Assembly: GCA_037043235.1 (NCBI GenBank)
Contig: JAWRVZ010000016.1
Coordinates: forward strand, 1,855,001 to 1,919,000
Direction of reading: 5' to 3'
Length of the DNA: 64,000 nt
From: Rhodeus uyekii
Taxonomy: Eukaryota > Chordata > Actinopteri > Cypriniformes > Acheilognathidae
Part shown: positions 35,277-48,480 of the stretch, in pieces
Numbering within the stretch: position 1 is the first letter of the stretch
Layout of the letters: each line of letters begins with the position of its first letter
The notes under the pieces: model-generated
What the model was told of the DNA's origin: nothing
What the model saw: only the letters and a program-made list of their open reading frames with translations
The model's database searches: none
Position numbers and translations under genes: made by a program

Positions 35277-38200
35277 TAAACAAATAATTGTGACATGTGA
35301 TCATACAATGCTTACAAACACAGTATTGAATCTAAATTAACTAAAACGTGTGCATTAAGACTGTCGACTATTATATTAGATTTTGGAAATAAAAAAGGGG
35401 AAACTTCCACTTCTGTTAATCGGTCAAGTGGGCTCCATTATTAGACAATGTTGATAATGTCAAAAATGGTCAAATATCAGTTTATTTATCGGTCTATCAC
35501 GTTTTTGAGACTTTAAAAAATACATTTTTAAAACATTTTAAACAAAATCATAAGTTAAAATAGAATAAAATTTACTCAGTTACAAAAACAACACGCTTCC
35601 TGCAAATAACACACTTCCTGTCTCCAAGGAGTTGGGCCACCAGCGAAATTAAATAGAAGGGTATTAAAGCAGCAATTTCAGTGTCATGGTGATGGTGGTT
35701 ATTTTTCATTTTGCTCCCTGGGCACAGTTAACAGGCTTGGACCCTCTAGGTTGTCTCATGAGGAGTGATGTATGAAATGAGGCAGAGTTGCACAGCATCC
35801 TCCATTAGGGTCAGTTTAAAAATGGTGTAGGGCTTTAGTGAAGACATTTTCAGCTTCTGCGGGATGCGAGTCCACCACATACACAACACTGCACGCGTTT
35901 ATAAGGTGCTGTTGATTTGACCTCTCCACTAAAGCAGCACCATAATGACTGGTATTTGGATTTAAAACTATGGAAAAGTTGAATGGAACGATAGTTTGGT
36001 CTGCATTAAGATGGAGCTAATCGAATCTAAATGAATTTACTGAATCAGTGATTTTAAATTCCCAAAGTATGGACACAAATTATGGAAGTTATAAGATGGC
36101 AAACAGATGCCAGAATTATTCCACAAGCTTGTGCTGCAGTTGAGGATCCAGAAAATATAAACATGAGTAATTTATTCATCATCTAATACATTACAAAATC
36201 ATTAGACACAACTGGAGAAATAAGATATAACTATTTGCTCATTCTAAGCATTCATTTCCAAACAAATGATTGTGTTATTGACTAAATGTTTGGAGGTCTG
36301 ACCATGGACATGAATGACTGAAGACACTCCATACAAATTCACAGAGGCAACTAGCCACCGTCTACCCGGATATTTCCCTACAGGCCTACGAAGGCTACCG
36401 AGACGGTCTTGATTGAGTTCTGCTTGACCACCTCACTGTAAAGTAGACATCCTGAAAATATTGCCTTTTCTCTCTTGGGTGAGGGTAGTGCAGCTCTTGC
36501 TTCCTCCATATCAGTCCAGTTAAGGGTTTCAAAATGTAATCTGAGAATTAAAGTTTTTCATCTGTCCAAAATAATCCTGCTCCTGATTGATATAAATTCA
36601 GACAACCTCATAAAACATTAGAGCATGATGTTAGACTGTGGTAGATGGCTATATATGATTGTTGCCCATTACGTGTGTTTAAATGTATATACTAACTAAA
36701 ACACAGAAATAATTATATAGAAAATATCTATGCAAAATATGTCAAGATGATTTCATATCATAACTGATAATGTGTCAAGTCTAGAAGCCAATGTTTTGTT
36801 CATATAATTTCATTACTTTTTCAATTCGGAAACTTGTGAATTCCCAATTATTACTGTGTTTCAGAACAAGAGTTTCCACAGCTTCTGTTTCATGCTGCAA
36901 ATAAGTTGGTGTGAATTGATCCAATTTATTTAAAGGAAAAAAACTTTAGCTCTTGGCTTTTTTTTAAAACAGCCTTTTTCACATATTTCATTCTCAATCT
37001 GCATTGAAGACACACCAGAAGATTGAAGCCACCGTTTTTTGTGGTCGTTTCTTATTTAGATCCAATTTCATTCAAAAACATGTTTTTAGAAATCTGTCCT
37101 TGATGTTGTATGTAACTGATTCAAAGTATTCTTTTTTTCCTGAAATATGTCATAGACGGAGGACCTATTGGCAGCTCAAAAGCAGACGAGTTAAAATTCA
37201 GCACAAGGAAGACCAATAAGAGCTCATTTATTTTGACTGTCAAATTTGAGACTTCACCTCAAGCACAATCAAAGAGAAGTACGACTGAATCATCCATTTA
37301 ACAAAAGCAGCTGTGAGCTCAGAGGTAATCCTTCACTTTAGGGATGAGGCTTATTATTTAGATTAAGAATATTTTTATTTAAATGCATAAATGTTAGTGG
37401 ATTATTAAAATGTGTTGGTTAAAATTACTGCTATGTTAGGAACTGGAGGAGCATGAGAATGCATGTTAAACATGCAAATCTAAATTTTTATGCATCCAAC
37501 TTCTTTACTTTGGTGATGATAAAGAAGTGTCACACACAAAGAATAAGTTGACATGCACTTGCAAAGTTACTTATAATCAGTAGAATGTCTGTTGGTGGAG
37601 CGTCATGTTAAGCAGACAGTCTACTAATAATGAGTTAGTTGACGTGTGGTTGCAAAGTTACTTATGGTCAGCAGAATGCACAAAAGGGACCATCAAAATA
37701 AAGTGTTGTCAACATTTGCTTTATGTTTTCGGTCAAATTGCACCAGTTTGTGTGGTTCAAATTAATTTGTGCTTGCTGTCATTACACGCAAAAATTCAAC
37801 ATTATAATTACTCCTTTGGCTTTAATCGAAACTGGACAGAAGAGAGGTGAGTCGGATCAAGAAATAAACTAGGGTTTCAACAGAGCGTGTGCGCTGTCCA
37901 CCAGACGAAAGTTCTAAGGAGGGAAATAATTACAATGTTTCTTTTAAGGCAACAAATCAAGACTAGTCTGGAATGGGTCAAATGTGACATCCGAGAGCCA
38001 GAAATATAGGTCTACTGTGAAATATCTTAGAAACCAAGGTAACAAACACAGTACTAATGAAATGTGTGCATCATTTAATTATACATGGGCTGGCAACTTC
38101 AAAAAACCAAAGACAAAAATCTAAACTGCAGAAAAACAACACATAAACTGATAAACAACACTATCAGAAGTAGTCCAGAAAACTATACATCTGCACCTGA

Positions 38201-39249
38201 ACAGAGAAATACAAATCTAAAGGAGCAGTATCTAGAGTATTGGTGAATAAAAGTAAATGATGGCAGCTAACCTTTCCTTCTGGTGTAAATTGTGGAGAGC
38301 AGTGACAGGCACTGGAGGAATACTTGCATCATAAATGAGCCGCATCAGCTCAGGGAGACAGATGGCACATAAAAATAACAGAATCCTGCACTGGAGAGAC
38401 TTCAGCCGGTTAATAGAGTCCACTGAGCTGAGCGAAGAGAACAGCAGACATGACACTTTGGAGTTTGATTGAAGAAAGGTTTCTGAGTTTATCATACATT
38501 AAAGCAGGCTCTGTGATAGAGATTCCTTTAGATTTTCCTTTTGTAACACTGTTAAAAGGTTGAGACAATTAAACAGACTGATCTGTCAAAATCAAGTCAA
38601 GCTCTTTATCATCTGACAACTGGAGCATAATGAGAAAAGATCTCATTATGTTTCGCTCTATAGCACTGTACATTAAGCAGTAGCAGGAAATGTAAAAACC
38701 TAAAAACTGAATAAAACAAAAGTTATTCATCACCCTGCTAAAGAGTGTTTTAATATTTGGTTTCAGCCTCCTTCACCTGTTCTTAAATGCCTATAAAGCA
38801 TTATTTTTGGCCAAAATACAGTGGTTTTGTTTGTTCTACAGTGAATACTAGCTGCAGATGTTTATTAGCCCTAAATTTGCACATTGTCTGGAGGAAAACA
38901 TTGGGCAGGATGTGGAATAACATGTTATTTAAAATACAGACAATAAAATTGGACTTGTTTATCCAATTGTTCAATTAATTAAAAAAAATAATGGCTTGTC
39001 ACAGCACACAGAATGGCACTTGTATTTGTCTACTGCTGATGCATGAAAAGCAAAGAATACTAGCTGCTTAATTGGAGACAAGCTACTATATGAAATGCAT
39101 AAACCCAATGCACACATGGTGCCCTCATGTGGTATGAAACTAACTAGGTAAAACACTTTCTATTTTCCATGTTTTAATTCTGTCTGAATATAAATATGTA
39201 ATGTGCATATGTATGTGCAACGTACTGTAATCAGTCAGATGGAACCAAT
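35277..39249. other. Intronic DNA, no gene seen
   Basis: AT-rich sequence between the dpp6 first exons. Frames such as 37004-37219 and 38232-38495 show no recognisable features. Confidence 0.4.
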
Positions 39250-40546
39250 CAAAATCTTATATAGAGGCATTACGGTTGTTACTGCTGAGCTCAAAAAAAT
39301 ATGGTGACGAGAGGGGGCATATTCGGATCAGTTAGATTTGTCATTCCGTACCACAATTTGTAACAGTCGTGGCTTTGAGATAATTTTGTTAAGGGAATGC
39401 TATATGGCGCTCCGGGTCTCTGTGTTTTCCAAATTTCGCACAAAGAGTGCCGTTTTGGTTTTCAGTTCTTAATAAAGTATTTTTAGTTGGATCCCACGTC
39501 TCCTCGTCTCTCCGCATCACAGGACTTTTAAAATGGAACCTGTCACCCCAGCCATGGCCAAAAGGGCGGTGGATTTGTTTTATTCCGTGGCAGCTGTGTG
39601 AGCCTGGAGAATGCACAGGGCTGCCACTCCAGAGCCCGTATCTACCCACCCGTCAGAGCCTATCACTCCAGCCCTGGCCAAAAAGGCTGTGGACTTGTTT
39701 TTTGTCATGGCAGCTGTGCGAGCCTCGCGGCTACATAGGGCTGCCGTCGCGAGCCCCACGACCGAGTCAGCGCTCCCGAGCCCCGTGATCGAGTCCCCAC
39801 GACCGAGTCAGCGCTCCGCCTCCATGAGTGTCGTGGCGGACTCAAGAGGAGGAAGAGGACTTCCTCTGCGATCCCCTTGGCACCTCTTGAACTCGTGCCC
39901 TTTACCCATGTGCCACCTAGGCCTCCCGACGGCATTCCGGGGAAGCCTTTCAAATATATTTTTTTTTTTGGGGGGGGGGGGGGTATAAGTGACTTCTTGA
40001 GGGTGGGTGGGGCAAAGGAGGCGGAGTCTCCTGGGGAGACCAGGCTCCCAGCGCTGCCTTGGACTTCTAAGACTGCCCTGGCCCCTTGTTTCCCCGGCAC
40101 CTCCCTGGTTGTCCCTCAGAGGTGGGAGTATGACTGGGGCACCACATCATGCTCAGGAAATCCACTAAAACCCCGCTGTGGGACTGGAGCTCAAGGGCGA
40201 AAATTGGATCTGGCATAAGCTTTGCGGTGGGCTCTGGCTTGCAGTCCGTTGAGGCCATGGTTGATGGTGCAACGTGCACTACGGGCATTAGTGGTGTTTG
40301 ATCCACATCGCTCTCTGCGATTGTAATGGGGGGTCTATTTTGCAGTACCACCCAGAACATATTCCTTGAATGTCCGCCAAAGTCAGGTGGATTTCAGGTG
40401 CACCTTGGTCATACTGGACGAGGTGGTGAATATCTAAAAACCTCTGTGTCTGCTCCTCGAGGGACAGTTCCTCCTGTGAGGTGTGGAAGATTTGAACTGC
40501 TACATTTATTTGGCCTGTTCTTCACTCTCATTGGGTTGTAAAACAG
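39250..40546 (+). mobile_element. Decayed gag-type LTR retroelement
   Basis: The left part looks like the end of an LTR: AATAAAGTATTTTTAG at 39470 followed by GGATCCCACGTCTCC. The interior starts near 39530. It encodes broken, proline- and alanine-rich repeats on the plus strand (PEPVSTHPSEPITPALAKKA, KAVDLF, SPRPSQRSAS) and a T-run plus G-run at 39957-39982 followed by SPGETRLPALPW-type sequence. These are features I associate with gag-like ORFs of cyprinid non-autonomous LTR elements. No clear right LTR or target duplication was found, and no pol motifs are visible. Confidence 0.5.
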
Positions 40547-40914
40547 AAATAAAAAAGATGGATTTAATTGCAGCAATGATTTATTTAATCATAATAAACT
40601 CAAACTAACAATTCAGATACACTGGGAATAAAACATTTTTAAAAACACACACAAAAAACAGGACAACCCTAACAATAATCTCGTCTCTAATGCAAATGCA
40701 CTGACACTGTGTGCAAGTAGACAGCACACATTTATTTTTGAGTCAAAAAAAAGAGGTGAGGTGGTCAACAAAAAGACATTAAATATTATTTAGAAAAATA
40801 GATTATTTAATTTGCCATAAATGTCCATATCAATAATTTTAAAAGAGAGAGATGGCAGTTAAAGAGATCATTTGTTTGTTCTCTACACTACACATGTATA
40901 ATCATTCTCATTGT

Positions 40915-41225
40915 CAGGGTATATGGCTAATAACCAAAAGCACGATGTAGGAAATAAAATAGTCTTTAATTGATTCCACTAAGGAAACACACAGGAAATA
41001 CTTGAAGAAACTGAATTGCACATTCCAACACTGACAAGACAGGACCATGAACTGAAGAGAACAGGGATTACTTCTAGTAGAACTAAATGAGGGAACTAAT
41101 AAGTTAATTAACAAGGGACAGTTGAATGAAATGAAATAAAATCAAGGGAACACATAGGAAAACTGGGTCAACGGAATATAAGCAAAGTGTAAACACATTT
41201 AAAACAAAGACAAGACAGACAAGGG
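40915..41225 (-). mobile_element. Possible LTR fragment
   Basis: Begins TGTCAGGGTATATGG, has a TCTTTAATTGATTCCAC segment and a run of ACAGGAAA/GACAAGACAG motifs like the minus-oriented LTRs elsewhere in the window. No second end or target duplication was located. Confidence 0.3.
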
Positions 41226-43235
41226 ACAGATGAGGCTCTCGGAGCAGCAGGATTTATTTCAACTACAGGAATATTAAATAAAATATATTGTGTATGTTGC
41301 TAACAGTCCTTAAAACTGCTGCTAAATAATAAAAAAGAACATTGATGATGACGGCACCATTTAAAAAAATTGTTTTTGCAGCAATGCCTCAAATCATTTT
41401 TAGTTCCCCATCTAAAGAAATATTTTCCACTAAAAAGAACCTTTTGTGTAATGGAAAAGTTTACATTAATGTTAAAGGTTCTTCATGGAACCATAGTTTC
41501 CAAGTACCACCTCTGATTAGTAAGATGCGGTATTAGGGTTGAATAGTTTGAGAGCCACTGTACTGTACTATAATATGCATGATGGGGAGCAACAAAAATG
41601 TCATCAATAGTGGTTGATCACTGATTGCTAATTGCAAAATCTTACTGTAACAGAGACAAGGGCGTGCCTAATAAAAAAAAAAAAAATAATAATAATAATA
41701 ATAAAAAAACACAAATTGGTTTTGGTCCACAGCAGCACCCCTTACTCTGAATGTACCTGTGGAAGGAGGCGTAAAAAATTAACGTGGCATCGCAATCAAA
41801 AAAAGTCTTCCAATGGGGTACAAACAACATCTACAGAGAACATCCAAAGTTACACCATTCCAAAAAAAAAAAAGGAATAAGCAAACAAACATTTGGCTAT
41901 GCCAATAAATTTACCCAAACTACACGTCATGATCACCCTTTCTTTTCATCCTTCACAGCTCTGAGAGGCCATCTTAAAAAGGGCCAAGCCCCTCCCCCTT
42001 GGACTAAACCATTTACAAACAAGGTAACAAAACAAAAAAAACTCAAGACATTCACCCAATAAGCAATATATTAATTAGCATAACAATACAAATACCTAAA
42101 CATTTGATACGAAAAACAAACGGCAATAATTATTAACATTTAACAGTTTTTAAATAAGAATCAAATAGGTCACCAAGAAGGTCCCCCTCATACCTGAGAA
42201 GAATGAATTGTGTCTTCTATTGGCAGGAATTAAGCCCTTCAAAATGGTGGCACTTACTATGACCAGGTTTATAAGAGTTAAAGTCCCATAACCTGTAAGA
42301 GTCGCTTTCTAAAATAATTACAGTCATAGTCTCCCTGTGACACTTACATAAACCATTTTGTCTCAAACCTGTCTTGTGGACCCCCCCCCCACCATAGCAC
42401 ATTTTGTAGGTAGGTCTCCTTCAACAGCTCATTAGTAAAGACGGCAAGATTTGAATTGGGTGTGTCCAATAAGGGAGACATACAAAACATGCATTAGTTG
42501 GGGGTCTCTATGATATGATTAATAAGCACTGTGCTAAACCATCTTTTAAAGACGATGAAAGCATCTTCCTTAACTCTGAAGTACAGCAGCAAACTATACC
42601 AGAGCTTGAAAAACTTTCACACAAAACTATTTTAAAGACAAATAAAAAAAGTTACTAAAAAGATGCGTTTGTAATCATCATGGTGAATTGCGCACTACCT
42701 GAAATATATAGGTTTACGATACAAATGACTTAATGTGTTAAATGCTTTGAAGTGTTCCCAATCTCAGGTGCATTTTGCATGTTTAAAATTCACAAAGAGA
42801 TTTCCAATCTAGGCGCAAAGCATTTTTTCCTTTCAGAAGAAGGAGAAGGAAGCAATTTTTTCAGCAAAGGAAGCTCATCCAAACTCTCTCTATCACAAAT
42901 CTGTCGTCCTGCCGCAGCACTCGGAGTGAGTTATAACATATCCTGCTCCTGCAGGAGAGCAAGATGGGTTCTCTCTATACTGTGGTGATATATTCCATGC
43001 AGTGGCGTGATTTAGATGCATCCAATAATACTTTACAGCTCTTCCATTCAGAACTCCACAAGACAGGCTTCTGCTGATAGGAACAGGGTTATGCTTGCAA
43101 ATAAGGGATAAAAAATGAGGAGACTTTTAAAGAACAGGTCCAAGGCTCCCATAAAATTAAGGCAAGGCAAATCAAGGCAAAAAACTCTACATGCAAAATA
43201 TCTGACCAAAATACAATAATCTAAAAAACAAAGAC
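41226..43235. other. Intronic DNA with simple repeats
   Basis: Contains A-rich and (AAT)n tracts at 41670-41708 and an A-run near 41861. No exon is supported. Confidence 0.4.
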
Positions 43236-43238
43236 CAG

Positions 43239-44461
43239 GGGCATATTCTTCGTACGTCGCTTACTACATCCAAGATCAGTTGACACATCCGGGATGAGAT
43301 AATCGCGCTTACTATGAGCTGGATTATTCGGTTCTTTGAACGCACCTGTTCTTGACGATTAGTATAGCTGGATTGAGTTATCTGAGATCATTGCGCGTTC
43401 ATGTGCTGGCTTGAAAGGGGATATGTATCGATAGTAGAAACACTGATCAGCAACATTTTGATTGGTCAGCGAGCATGCTGAAAGAGCGCGCACAGTATTT
43501 CTCGGCGGCGCGTCGCTGAATTTCAGTGTTTAATTAAAACACAAAGCAACACTTTAAAGGCTGCAAAAGCCAGGAAAATTAAACTTATTAAACTTAAAAT
43601 TAAACTTGTGAGTTGCTTAGTGATTGTGTGTGTAATTATATTGTTTTATATTAATTGTATTACATAATCCTCTTTTATTTTAGAGCCATCGCAGGACATC
43701 GAAGTAAAATGCAAAAATATTCTACAAAATGGTAATCTTTACTACTTGCGCTGTTCTGCAAAAAAAAAGTTAATTAATGAAATAGAATTGCAAGAACTAA
43801 TAAAGCAAGTCCAACTTGAGATTGAATTGCTTCAAAAGGAACTTCCAAGTTAGTAAAATACACTAATAAACACAATGTACGATTGATGACCTTACATGAT
43901 TTATTTATTTCATTCTGTAAACTAAACTGTGTGCAAAGTGTTAAAAAATTATGGTGGACAATTCTGTCCCGTGCAGCTCCAACACTAGACTGGTCAAGTG
44001 CACTGGCTGGAGATCATCATCAACTGTATTTCCACCACAGGGTCATCTGCTTTCTGATGGTGGCAATGTGTGCATTAGGGTGATATTTACTGGCATGGTC
44101 ATGATTTCATAATCTCTATGATCAATTATAATGTACCTGTAATAGCGAAAAAGCTCTCGTCAATAACTTGGGGTCTTAAGTGGTTTGTAAAAACCATAAA
44201 AAACAATGTAAAGATTGCTTGAGTGCCAGGTAAACTTTGCGAATGGCACGACAGACTGCACTTTCACAATGTTCTCCGCATCTCTAACAGTTTAAGGAAC
44301 GTGCCGCTCGCAAAGTAGCGCAAGGCAATACACACAGTTTGAGCTGTTGTTAACACCCGACTACGACTAATTGTATCTAAATTAACTAGACCCTCAAAAT
44401 CCTATCCTATCCTAAATTTAATATACCCTTACGTGAAAAACTATAGTATATATATATATAA

Positions 44462-44493
<32 letters not shown>

Positions 44494-44772
44494 TATAATT
44501 CTATTAAATATATTATATTGAACCTTCAGCAACAGTTTGCTCTCGTAAAAACGGACAGGACAAACTTCCCACATCACTTCCGCTTATAAAGCCATGATCT
44601 AATCCTGCCATCATGAAGTAAGCCTGCTCCCGAGCAGGTTCAATTCAACGGACCTGTTACTATGACAACCAGTCCCGGATGAGCGTCGAAGAACCGAACA
44701 ATCCAAGATCATGCGAAATCGCCAACAATCTAATCCAGCTAAGCGAGTTAGCGAGGTACGAAGAATATGCCC
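43239..44772 (+). mobile_element. PIF/Harbinger element, degenerate
   Basis: Terminal repeats GGGCATATTCTTCGTACG at 43239 and its near-complement GTACGAAGAATATGCCC at the right, with CAG duplications at 43236-43238 and 44773-44775. The restored site AAAGACCAGGTCAAA fits the zebrafish Harbinger target pattern. At 1534 bp it is too short for both Harbinger genes. A frame at about 43684-43852 encodes NGNLYYLRCS, then a helical EIELQELIKQVQLEIELLQK ending LPS-stop. This could be the C-terminus of the accessory Myb-like protein. No DDE transposase is visible. A 27-base T run lies at 44463-44489. Confidence 0.7.
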
Positions 44773-44949
44773 CAGGTCAAACGTAAACTTACAAAAGTGC
44801 AATTTTCAATCAAATTCAAGCTGCAGTTTGTTAATCAAACAATAAATGCAAGCATGATGTCACAATAAGTAACAATCCTACAAATTTCTGACTTTAAAAT
44901 GAACAATTTATCATCACAGATATAACGTTGTTATCGAAGACATGTACAT

Positions 44950-45300
44950 TTATTCGTTTAGCAGACGCTTTTATCCAATGCGACTTAAAACTTGAGGAAT
45001 ACAGAAAGAAATTCATCATGAGGAGGCAAAAGTACACAAAAAAGTGCTAACAATACAAAGTTTGACCCACCTCTTGGACTTGTATAAGCCTGGAGAATGG
45101 AGGGACTAAAATTAAAGTGAAATGATGTTTTTAAAAATTGCTAAAATTATTATTTTTTGTATGTTAGGTGCTCACGGAAGAGATGAGTTTTCAGCTGTCT
45201 TTTGAAAACTGACAGTGATTCAGCATTTCAGATGAAAGCAGGGAGATCGTTTCCATCAGCGAGGAACTGTGAACGAAAATGATCTGGAGAGTCTAACTCA
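44950..45300 (-). mobile_element. LINE-2-type tail, inverted
   Basis: TTTAGCAGACGCTTTTATCC is the complement of the GGATAAAAGCGTCTGCTAAA tail shared by fish L2 elements. The adjoining sequence (GAGTTTTCAGCTGTCTTTTG) is part of a common dispersed repeat. Confidence 0.55.
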
Positions 45301-47932
45301 AAAAGTTAGTAAAGCCGTTTCAGTTTTAACCACAATTTTCACTCTTGGTCATTTTTTCACTAATAAATCATTTCTGAGCTTTAGTTCTGCTCTATCCTTA
45401 TTCTCGAAAGCGAGGATTTAGAAAACTGCCATAAAATCTAGCATTTTATTCTACAACAAAGTGCAGGCTTGTTTAAATGATGTGGCAGAGGTATGTGAAG
45501 TAAACAACACCTCCGTAATTAGCAGAAACTGTGAATTGTCTTTGGATACCCCTACATCCAATAGAAAAAAAGCAGACATATAATGCTAATAAATACCAGA
45601 ATATACAACTGTGATAGAGGAATTTGCAAACTGGACATTTCTGATTCTTGCAAAACCCTTTCTTATAGGGGGTTCAAGACACTTTTTCATGACATTATGT
45701 TGATGCAGTTAGGTCAACATATTGAAAAATCAATGAACAGTCATATAGCACCCATTGCCACGTGCCAAATGTCCTTTTAAATGACCTAAGAAGCACTGAA
45801 TCAAATCAAATGCTAATCAGCTGTCTAGAATAATTCTTTAAAATGTATGAACATGCTTTGAGAATTGCTTTTAGATGTTTAGTAAGCAAATCACACAAAA
45901 AAACCATAATTCTACTGCCTAAGATCTTGTCTTTGCTTGCCTTTTATTAACAATCACATTATTGCATTGCACAATAAAACTACAAAAAGAGACCACTTGT
46001 AAACCGGTCTTCCTAAGTAGATGAAGACAAATTAACACTACCTTTATCAAGCTTCTTTTTTTTAAACAAATGTTGATATTGTTTTGCAAAGAGAGACCAT
46101 GTGACATTTTCTTGGACAAATATCTAGAAAAAAAGGAGGAGAAAACTTCAATCAGAAATCATACTGGCTCTGTAATTCTTGTAACTTTTATCCTTAATGA
46201 TCTTGTCACCACAATAAACAAGGTATATTTTTGCTCTGATTGCACTAAAAAGTACACGTCCTGTCAGCAGAGGGCGCACTTTGTTTAGTTTGTTGCTTCC
46301 ACAGACTTTGGTCCCCAGTCCTCTCTAATATGTCAAGAATGGCAGAGCATGTCCAGTCCATGACAAAAAAAAAGTCATGATAACCATTTTCATTAAAACC
46401 AGAGAAGTAATATCTACCAAACTTTATTTTACTTTTTTTATACTCCTTTTAAAACACAGAAAAGAAAAAGTGTATGTTGACAGTTTTGATTCTACAAAAC
46501 TTGATGCCATCTGCTTCACAATACAGCAAGACACAAACATTAAACACCTCAGCCTCAGTGGTTGTGCCTCAGCCTTGCTTTTCTTGTTCATATCCAGCGG
46601 GTAAAAACATTTCAAATGAGTATACCGAATTGCTTATACAAAAAGAGAAAAGCTACTTCAGTGAATTCGAGCTGCTGTTTTCTCCAGTCAGTTGCATCTT
46701 CATGAGCAATGAACTAAATATAATTTTATGTGGGTCAGGATATTGGCAATTCGCTGCCGTGATGTCACAAGACCTTAAAACTTTGTAAGACAAAGGCCCA
46801 GAGGTGTTTGCAGAAAACAGCGGAAAAATAAAATAGGAAAAACTCTGCACAGAAATATTAAGACAATAACTCAAACTCTGATGGTGAGGATAATTAGGGA
46901 AGGAATAACTGGGGGGGTATAAGCAGCCGAACACTTGATTCAAACTGAGCAACACAGCTTTCAATATGTTTTGGATAGAAAGGCAAGTTAAAAATGACTG
47001 GAAGGAAGAATGAAATGGTAGAGAAGGTGACCAGAGAAACCCTGTCCAGTGCAGCTACAGATTTAAGTGACAGAACATGGATGTTTTAAGCCATGAATGG
47101 AATGCATTTCCTCATTCAATAACTACTTCACTTCAATCTTTACAATGTATTCACATGTTTTTTAAACTATTATTGACAATAGTCTTTTAATATATACTAA
47201 AGTCGTCTTGAGATATTCAACCACTGGCTTTAAGATAATTAGAGTATTGCTATGCATACAGTTAGATGTGCTTATCAAGGTCAGGTATGATACAGACAAT
47301 TTCTTCTATATGAAGGCATCTGTAGGAATCATTGTATATTGAACAAAATGTGCCAAATGTTCACCTGAAGGTATAGACATTCAACATTCAGTCTTCCGCT
47401 GAATTGATATAACATTTCAAACTTCCATATATCTTATGTAATATTCACCGCCATCATTTCATGTTGCTTCTAACCTCAACATCAAAGAACGGTTATCCTC
47501 CACAGGGAGCCTTTCGAGTGGGACAGACTGCTTGGCTTTTGGCAGTCCTGGGGTGGTTTTGACTTTCACTTTATAAATCCATTCAAGTTCACACAATTTC
47601 CTCTCCCCTGAAACCCAGTGTTAAATTAAGCGCAGTAATACAGAACAAAACAAGAAAACCTGAGGGAAACCTAACACCTGACCTTCTTGTGATGAAAATC
47701 CAATTGCATATACAGATACACACACATATATACACACACACACACACACACATATATAAAGTACATTTAATATGGTGACTGATTTACATGGACATTGAAG
47801 CTGCCTCAATTGCTCAATGAGTGTTGTGTTCATATAAAAGGCACATAGAGTCAGAATGATACAGAGGTAATTGATCTTAAGTGTCTCTCAATGTGTTGTT
47901 GATATGTCTTGAATCATAGTCCGATTAAATCA
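45301..47932. other. Intronic DNA, no gene seen
   Basis: AT-rich sequence just after the K exon in transcript order, with a (CA)n tract at 47720-47752. No further exon was recognised. Confidence 0.4.
47720..47752. repeat. (CA)n microsatellite
   Basis: Interrupted CA/TA repeat about 190 bases beyond the K-exon donor. Confidence 0.8.
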
Positions 47933-47938
47933 ACTTAC

Positions 47939-47995
47939 CTTATCACCCTTGGTTGAACCCCTCCGGTAATTCCCTACTCCAGCAGACGAGTTCAT
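47939..47995 (-). CDS. dpp6: dpp6 alternative first coding exon, K (DPP6a) type
   Basis: Nineteen codons, starting MNSSAGVGNYRRG and ending TKGDK, then phase-0 donor AAG|GTAAGT (donor at 47933-47938). The DPP6-K/DPP6a and DPP10a isoforms of mammals begin with a short MNQTA-type peptide and then join the shared ELVGSNPP or ELGSNSPP exon in the same phase. In those isoforms the free N-terminus enters and blocks the Kv4 pore, giving fast inactivation. This exon keeps MN..A.V, a basic middle and a Lys end, but has SS in place of QT. It lies 27 kb upstream of the L exon on the same strand, which supports the assignment. It is too short to be recognised from the peptide alone. Confidence 0.75.
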
Positions 47996-48012
47996 CCTTC
48001 AACAGTGTGTCT
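47996..48012 (-). promoter_or_regulatory. 5' UTR and probable splice acceptor of dpp6 K exon
   Basis: On the minus strand a pyrimidine-rich tract CTTTTTCTGTCTCAG ends at 48011, directly before ACACACTGTTGAAGG and the start codon. This is a strong acceptor, so the exon is probably 47939-48010 with a 15-nt leader and an upstream non-coding exon. Confidence 0.6.
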
Positions 48013-48061
48013 GAGACAGAAAAAGTGGAAGTTAATCCAAGGAATTAAGTTGTTTAAAAAA

Positions 48062-48079
48062 GGGGGGGGGGGGGGGGAG
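48062..48079. repeat. G homopolymer run
   Basis: About 17 consecutive G, within the inferred 5' UTR intron. Likely of uncertain length. Confidence 0.85.
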
Positions 48080-48229
48080 CCTGATGTAAAATAATAATAG
48101 AAAAAAACATCAATTTTCATACCAGAAGTCTCGTTTCCCGAGGAAGTTTATCAGGTCGTGTTGGTGCAAGTGTGTAGGTGTTCCCGCGTTGTTTTCTGAG
48201 GTAAAAATGCAAAATCTGCTGTCAGCATC

Positions 48230-48480
48230 TGATGTAAGTGTTAAGACCGCTTCCCGCCGGCGGGAGTGACCCTCTCTCACACCTGCACGCGCGGTGAGTG
48301 AGGCGTACCTGCGGGAGATGTGACAGCAACAACAGCGCGCGCTGAGACCACGATCCCCCGTTCAAACGCGGTACGAGCACAGCTCTCAGCAGCCGGTGCA
48401 CCGCCTACCGCAAACTCCTCAGCGACCACAGCGCTGTCAAGACGTGTTGCCTTGCTGAATCTCTCAGCTTTTACCTGCTT
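48230..48480 (-). promoter_or_regulatory. CpG-rich probable dpp6 K promoter and non-coding first exon
   Basis: The most CpG-dense unique sequence in this part of the window (GCTTCCCGCCGGCGGGAG, CACGCGCGG, ACAGCGCGCGC). On the minus strand CTCCCGCAG|GTACGC near 48304-48318 is a good donor that could join the acceptor at 48011. On the plus strand GCGCGGTGAGTGAGG also looks donor-like, so divergent transcription is possible. Transcription start unknown. Confidence 0.45.
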
